Shown here piece by piece: positions 58,536-64,000 of a stretch of DNA of 64,000 nt. The DNA comes from Melampsora larici-populina 98AG31. Lineage: Eukaryota > Basidiomycota > Pucciniomycetes > Pucciniales > Melampsoraceae. Positions within the stretch are counted from its first letter, which is position 1. Every line of letters begins with the position of its first letter. The notes beneath the pieces were generated by a model. The model worked only from the letters and a program-made list of their open reading frames with translations. It made no database searches and had not been told where the DNA came from. The position numbers and the translations under genes are program-made. Location of the stretch: contig NW_006768816.1 in NCBI RefSeq assembly GCF_000204055.1, positions 447,991-511,990 of the forward strand, given 5' to 3'.

Positions 58536-59227
58536 ATGATGAAGAACTTGTTATGGACTTTGATCCAGCTATCAATGGCTTTTGCATTGATGAATGCACA
58601 CTTGGCTGCAGGTAAGTCTTGAGATGAAATTGAATATACCATGTGGTCTAGCAACTTACATCTTTTGGACCCTTGCAGACTGGCACACAGCAGCCCGTGT
58701 TGTCTGTGACAAATTCGCAGACGTTGTCATTAGTAATGTGTCGCGTGATCCCGATTATATCACCAATAACGTTTCTCCGCATGCAACTATCGCATGCAAT
58801 GGCAGATCAATGTCTCGGACAGGCAAGCTTTTCTAGAATTTCAAACAAAATGTTTTGTTTTGTTTTGCAAAACCTGATTTAGCATAGATGATATTGCATT
58901 TATGGAACATCAATACTCATTGAATAGATTTTATGGTGGCGGCATGCAGCGGCACATACAAAACCAGAGCTCCCATGCCATCGCGTAAGCCCAGCATAGA
59001 TACTTACAATATCACCAAAATGAGTAGTGGTCTAAAATCATTTTCTCAACATAGAGGAATTGCACACCAGAGGACATCTGCATTATATCAATTGGAAAGC
59101 CGCTGGATATAATGTTGCTGTTTCATTCAATAAGGAGACCAGACTAATCGACGCAGTGACTTTGGTCATAACGTTAGTGTTTTTTGTGCATAAACCTGTT
59201 TGTGACGTTTTGCACATAGATGTCTGA
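58536..59227 (+). CDS. Small secreted protein, duplicate of paralogue A
   Basis: Exons 58536-58611, 58679-58822, 58928-58984 and 59055-59227. The sequence appears identical to 40460-41151, so both genes would make the same 149-residue protein. It lies about 0.8 kb beyond the MRE11 stop codon and converges with that gene. Confidence 0.62.
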
Positions 59228-59436
59228 CCGTGTGTAATCAAATGACTCAAATTATTACATAGGAGGGATTATTGACTTGACCAATTATATATACATATTG
59301 TCAATGGTCATCACAAGGAATTTCAGCAATGCACTGTTCAGAAATCATTCAAAGCAAAAACCATGCTTGAATACTCAAATCAAGTTGAAATATGTAGATT
59401 GGTTCCAAAACCCCTGGGTGTGTTCAACTTGTTTGG

Positions 59437-59914
59437 GTTATACATACACTCACCTCTGAGGCAAATGTTTGTCAACTCGATAGAAGTATATCCTTAAGCT
59501 CAACCAAGCTTACCCAAGTGCTTCATCATTGGAAATTCTTCTGGATTATAAGTCATGGATAACGTCTCTTGTTTCAAATAAATCAGGATTGAAATAGAAT
59601 TATGGTTACTTGAATAGCCAGAGAGGGTGAACGTGTATTTTGTATCATGTTACACAAGAGAACGCGAAAGATCCACAATGTGACTGCAGAATGGGAGTTG
59701 ATGAGTTTTTAGCATGAAATCGGATGAGATATGTTGCCCATCATATGTCAAACCATGTCAAGTTGCCCATCCCGTTGAGAACTGTACAATTGTATGCTCG
59801 AAAAACAGTTGTGATTGATGTGGAGGTTTCTACAGTTTCTATGGCCCAAAGTGTTATGATAGATTTTTCAAATCTTGTCATAGATGGTTTGGTGAATAAC
59901 ATAGTCCAGTACAT
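59437..59914. repeat. 478-bp repeat R, copy 3
   Basis: Counterpart of 41361-41838 in the duplication; it lies directly downstream of MRE11. Confidence 0.85.
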
Positions 59915-60023
59915 GAGTTTAAAAGATACTCAATGCAGACCTATAAATCTGTCCAACTGAACATACTAAAGCACAAATCAAGGAAATGATACAAAAAAAT
60001 CTTCAAAGTCGGGGGTATTCTTA

Positions 60024-63000
60024 TTATCTACGAGTCCTATAAGTGGACGCAGATGGTTTTTTATATCGACTATCGTCCTCACTCTCTTCAATATCATCAT
60101 CGTCTTCATCCAATACTATTGTCGTCTTCTTAGCATTCCTACAAACAAATATACATACATAAAATCAGTCTATGCTAGCACTAATTTTTGAACTGATAAG
60201 TACTCACCTAGCAGTCGTACTTCTTCCTTGTGTTTGTGTCTGTGTTTGCGAGAATGGTAAAGTAGTCTGTGTCCCACTCCCGCTTGCTTTAGTATTACCC
60301 TTTGTCTTGCTAGTAGCTGCTGCTTTCTTAGCGGGCGCTTTCTTAGCGGGAGCTTTCTTGGCCGGTGCACTTGAATTTGGTATACCAAGCTTGTGTTAGC
60401 CAAAAAGATGTGATATCAGGCGAATTCAAGGGGAGCTGAAACTTACGCTTTCTTAGCTGGGGCTTTGGCCGTCCTCATCGTCTCACTGTCGCTCTCCGAT
60501 TCTGATGCGCGAAACTGAACAAGGAAGAGCGTCAATGGAATGTGACCAAAACAATCAGCTTGATTTAAACAAGTCATACCAATTCGCGGCGCGAGGACTT
60601 TTTCAAAGGGGCTTTGCCCTTACCACCCTTTGGAGGTTCGTCCATGCCATCACTTGTATCCTTGTCTTCTTCATTCGCACCTCTCCTTTGCGGCACCTCA
60701 CCCCAGTCACTCTCATCAGAACCATCATCTGCACGCCTTGCCCTCGCCGGTGCTTTTCCCTTTTGGACCACAACAAGTCAATACCATCAGTCAGATTAAC
60801 CCAAGTAGATCAAAGCTCTCTGAAGAGGGTCGGATGACATTCCTCACCTTCTTCTCCGACTTGGCTTGATCTTCTTTGTCCCATTCTTCCGCAAATTTAT
60901 CCTTTGCTTTATAAAGATCTTCTACTAGCTCCTCCTCTTCACTTTCAGGAGCTCTCTCGCGGTGGTCGTTGGTGGCTGAATGTTTCTCTTCTTTAACGTG
61001 CGCTTGCGCAGCTTGCAAGGCTCTATCGTAGAACCTGATACACGGAACAACAGGATGGTAAGTGCTTGTTTGGATAACTTCAGGCAAAATTCTAGCTTCA
61101 ATCGGCCCCAGATCTAAAGTCGGCCACGGATTCCATGCCAGTAGACTCAAAACGTAGCACAAATGCACTCACGCTTTGATAGCATCTTTATCGTCCTTTT
61201 CAACAAACGTTGACACAGCTTTCTGCATTCCATTTTCAGCTAGTACACCCAAGTTTTGAGCTTCAAGGTATTGTCGTACAAAGGTCGAGACCTGAATATA
61301 TTCAGATTTTGTTTGGGTGGGAACTATCTCGTTTTCTGGATAGTCGATCTCATTTTTTGGTTTTCCTATTCAAGATTTGAGGTCAGCTAGATGTAGTGAT
61401 AAAATCACCCCAAACGTGATGGGAATTCAAAAGGAGTATCGGAAGAATAAAACGAGATATTTAACTTGTACTAGTCTTCCTCTTTCTATAAAATTGCACC
61501 ACGTCTTTCGGGTTCGCAATCTTTCCAAGGAAATCTTGTCCAAATCTTTGCGGATTGCCCACTTCATAGGCACCTTGACCATCAGGCCGCGTGTATTCAA
61601 CCTTCGTAGGAGCCAATAAAAAGTGATTTAGCCATTCACGTCTGTAGGGATTCATTTTCATTGGCATGGCTTACCCTCAATCTGATTAAAGGAAGCATGC
61701 GTGGCGGCTGTGGATCATCGTCAACATGGCGCTCATCCCATTCTGCATTAGCCTGGCTGATCAGCACTTCGACCTAAGCGGAAAATACTCAAAAGTTGAG
61801 TTTTTTGACTTGAAAGCGGTACCCATGTTGATGAGAGAAGATATGAACAAGCAAATGGCTGACTAGCTTGGTTAGGTATTTGATCACTTTAGTCTTTGTG
61901 TCCAGTTTGAGGTTGTTTTCTTCCTCTTCGTCCGATAGAATGATGTCGTGAAAGACAAAGGGGCGTACACTTTTGAGGGGAACAGCATTTATGGCGAAGT
62001 CGCGGCCTTGAATTTCCAAGATCCCCACTTTTCTTATTCATTGCAACAGAAAAATGCCTCAGTAACTGAAAAGTCATAATGTAAAGTTTAACCACGCTCA
62101 CTTACTTTGTCAACGCCTCGCCCCTGGCCAAACTTGTGGCTATGCTGGAGCCCGGCTGACTGATATAATAACCTTTTTCAGGTATCTCGTATGGTTCAAT
62201 CAAACAGTCATGCTCGTGACCCCATATTACCAGATCGATCTCGCGCCCAAACCCATTTTCGGGTACTGAATTCTTTGGTCCATGTGCAACTCTAATAAAA
62301 TCACACCAGGTGAGGAAGACGGTCAATGGTCGAGAAACTTGGCGAGTCGACGAAGTCTCTTCTCGAAGTGAAGGTATTGCCTTGACAGTCAATCAAACTA
62401 GCCCTACTCACCGGTTTTGATGAACTAGCATCAAGTTAAACCATTCGTCTCGATACTCTGCCGGGCGAGACATACGAATTCGATTGCTTCTCATTTCATA
62501 ATGAAATCGTTCATCCCGAATATTACCGATCCCATACATGGCTAAACGAGTATTGCCTTTTTGTAAGAGAATTGGTTGAATGTGTAAACCTTCCTCAAGT
62601 GCTTCCTCATCAGTTTGTGCATTCCCAGGTAACTCTTGTCGGCCGAAATAATTGACTAATCCTGATGCCGAGAGCACGTCAAGCGCACAGAGGGCTCCTT
62701 CCTTTCGATTTCATCGCAATAATCAAACATGGTGTATTGAGAATATACATCTAACGCCGAGATGTTCCAAGAGACGGGCTTACTGGTCCGATACCTTGAG
62801 GATCATCGTGATTTCCATGGATTGAAAACACTGGAAGACCAACATTGAGATTCTCGTCCTCGTAGTTGACTGCAGGAAAACTGTTTCACGGTGTTGGATG
62901 ATCGCGTGAGTATGCAGAAGAAAACCGTTTAGACAAGCTGAGGTGAAGGCACTGACTTGAAACCATGAGGAATTCCAATACCTGCATCACCGACTAGTTC

Positions 63001-63419
63001 GATTCGAATAGGCCTCTGATTAAGACAGAACTCTCGCAGAGATGCAATTGTAGAGTATAATGATGCTCTTGAAGGTCGATTATGATGGAACAAATCACCG
63101 GCTAACAAAAGCATATCGACCTAATCATAAATGGTAGGAAGCATACTTCAACACAAGAGAGTCGGTATGGGTGTCATGAGTGAACAAATCTCATGATGAT
63201 GAAATGGTTTTCAACCAGGATACTCACGTCATGATCGATAGCCATTTGCAGTATCTCGCGGAACGTATTGATAGAGTCTTGACCTCGGATGGGGTCAGAT
63301 TCAGCATAGCCAATATGATTATCCGTGGCAACAAGGATCCTGATACCTATCAAAACCTCCAAACAGTTCTCAGAATTCGGATCAAGGACCCTTCTAGGTT
63401 TTAGCAAGGATTGATTCTA
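60024..63419 (-). CDS. MRE11: MRE11 double-strand-break repair nuclease
   Basis: Nuclease subunit of the MRE11-RAD50-NBS1/Xrs2 complex, which processes DNA ends in repair, meiosis and telomere upkeep. Many short introns split the gene. All phosphoesterase motifs are present in order: [13 protein letters not shown] (about 63330), [14 protein letters not shown] (about 63100), [14 protein letters not shown] (about 62800), LMLVHQNR (about 62415) and VIWGHEHDC (about 62230). The DNA-binding/capping part has PLIRLRVEYT and [20 protein letters not shown]. The C-terminal tail is charged and low-complexity ([38 protein letters not shown]), ending in TAA at 60024-60026. The first exon and start codon were not identified; the readable frame begins near 63419. 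Confidence 0.92.
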
Positions 63420-63814
63420 ACAATGATCTAGATCCTTTGATGCGATGGTCGGGTCAGGTGCTGAGTTTCCCTCATGCGCGTTCCCGTCGCTTTGCGAGCC
63501 TTCTGAGCCTGAGCTGCCAAGTCGCCAAAGTGCGTTTCAAAGTTCTCGTCAGTCGCGTCTCGTGACCACCGTTATATCACAGCTGCGAGCTTACTACTCG
63601 TCCATGTTAGGAGATAGATGGACCAGTCGCTGGTCTACTCGATAGGGGTTCTGAAAGGAAGTTCTATCAGGTGAACGATTCAAGGATAATATGTTTTGAA
63701 GTGATCTGATTTTGATGGTGAGATGAAGAAATCTGACTTGGCACAAACTCAAGGTATCGCGTGATGCCCCGCAGTCACTGTGCTTTAGTTCCCTCTGAGT
63801 CTCGACTCTCCATC
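63420..63814. other. Region upstream of MRE11
   Basis: Probably contains the MRE11 first exon and promoter and the start region of a divergent gene. I could not identify a convincing MRE11 initiation codon here. Confidence 0.4.
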
Positions 63815-64000
63815 ATGAGCGGGCCACGCCTTGACCTGTCTTACCAACCTTTAACTTCTCTCTCGCACATCACGATGGACTATGTACTGTTACTGCTCAT
63901 GACCCTTCTCGAACGCGGTTTCCTGGTGTCAAGCTTCCCAACAAAGCTCAAGCGATGCATAAAACTACACATACTAGCTCGAGATCAGAAGAGATCAGCT
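63815..64000 (+). CDS. Possible 5' end of a divergent gene, cut by the window edge
   Basis: A frame beginning ATG at 63815 (MSGPRLDLSYQPLTSLSHIT) stays open for 62 codons to the window end, with a hydrophobic patch (YVLLLLMTLLERGF). Base composition is less AT-rich than the spacer. No family recognised. It may be untranslated or non-coding; the call rests only on length, composition and position divergent to MRE11. Confidence 0.3.
   Translation, partial: MSGPRLDLSYQPLTSLSHITMDYVLLLLMTLLERGFLVSSFPTKLKRCIKLHILARDQKRSA

Larger units (their letters stand above)
55947..61364 (+). repeat. Young segmental duplication, copy 2
   Basis: Near-identical to 37871-43288. It runs without a break into the 5' half of MRE11, so this copy has the ancestral right flank, while its left flank is the tip of the Ngaro-like element. 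Confidence 0.92.

Overview
The window looks like a repeat-rich, AT-rich basidiomycete nuclear contig. A rust fungus (Pucciniales) is my best guess. This is an inference from many short GT-AG introns, dense hAT, Harbinger and tyrosine-recombinase elements, sugar transporters split by about ten introns, and a family of small intron-split secreted proteins. No rRNA, tRNA or CRISPR array was recognised.

Layout. Positions 1-3024 hold a foldback CACTA-like element and a small hAT MITE. Positions 3.4-14.2 kb are a three-level nest. A decayed hAT (hAT-1) contains hAT-2 (6492-14096, 8-bp target duplication GGTATCGT), and hAT-2 contains a two-gene PIF/Harbinger element (10737-14079, target duplication TCA) 17 bp from its right tip. 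After about 3 kb of AT-rich spacer come two convergent paralogous MFS sugar transporters (17240-19674 + and 32387-34757 -). Between and beyond them lie diverged repeat blocks (22.9-31.6 kb, 35.8-43.8 kb and 55.9-61.4 kb).

These blocks carry four copies of one unrecognised secreted-protein gene (23710-24401 -, 28380-29071 -, 40460-41151 +, 58536-59227 +). Each copy reads as four exons of 76, 144, 57 and 173 nt and 149 residues, with a signal peptide, four conserved cysteines and a GC-AG second intron. By hand alignment the exons coding the mature protein differ between paralogues about three times more than the introns and the signal-peptide exon. That pattern is expected of a diversifying effector, and it is the most interesting item in the window.

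The right end holds a complete-looking MRE11 nuclease gene on the minus strand (about 63419 down to 60024). Its 3' half was copied with the repeat block to 41948-43288 (near-identical). An older, degenerate, inverted copy lies at 30430-31575, itself broken by a foldback element. The young 5.4-kb duplication (37871-43288 and 55947-61364, offset 18,076 bp) begins exactly at the tip of a Ngaro-like tyrosine-recombinase retrotransposon (43768-55947). That element has gag, RT-RNase H and recombinase genes and A1-ORFs-B1-A2-B2 split direct repeats. Its B2 repeat is interrupted by two GC-rich hAT MITEs and by about 4.9 kb carrying a delta-12 desaturase gene fragment.

The conventional cellular genes are therefore two sugar transporters and MRE11. 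Most of the rest is mobile DNA, duplicated host-gene fragments and the secreted-protein family. Exon edges were read by eye from frame and splice consensus, and no alignment or gene-finder was run.
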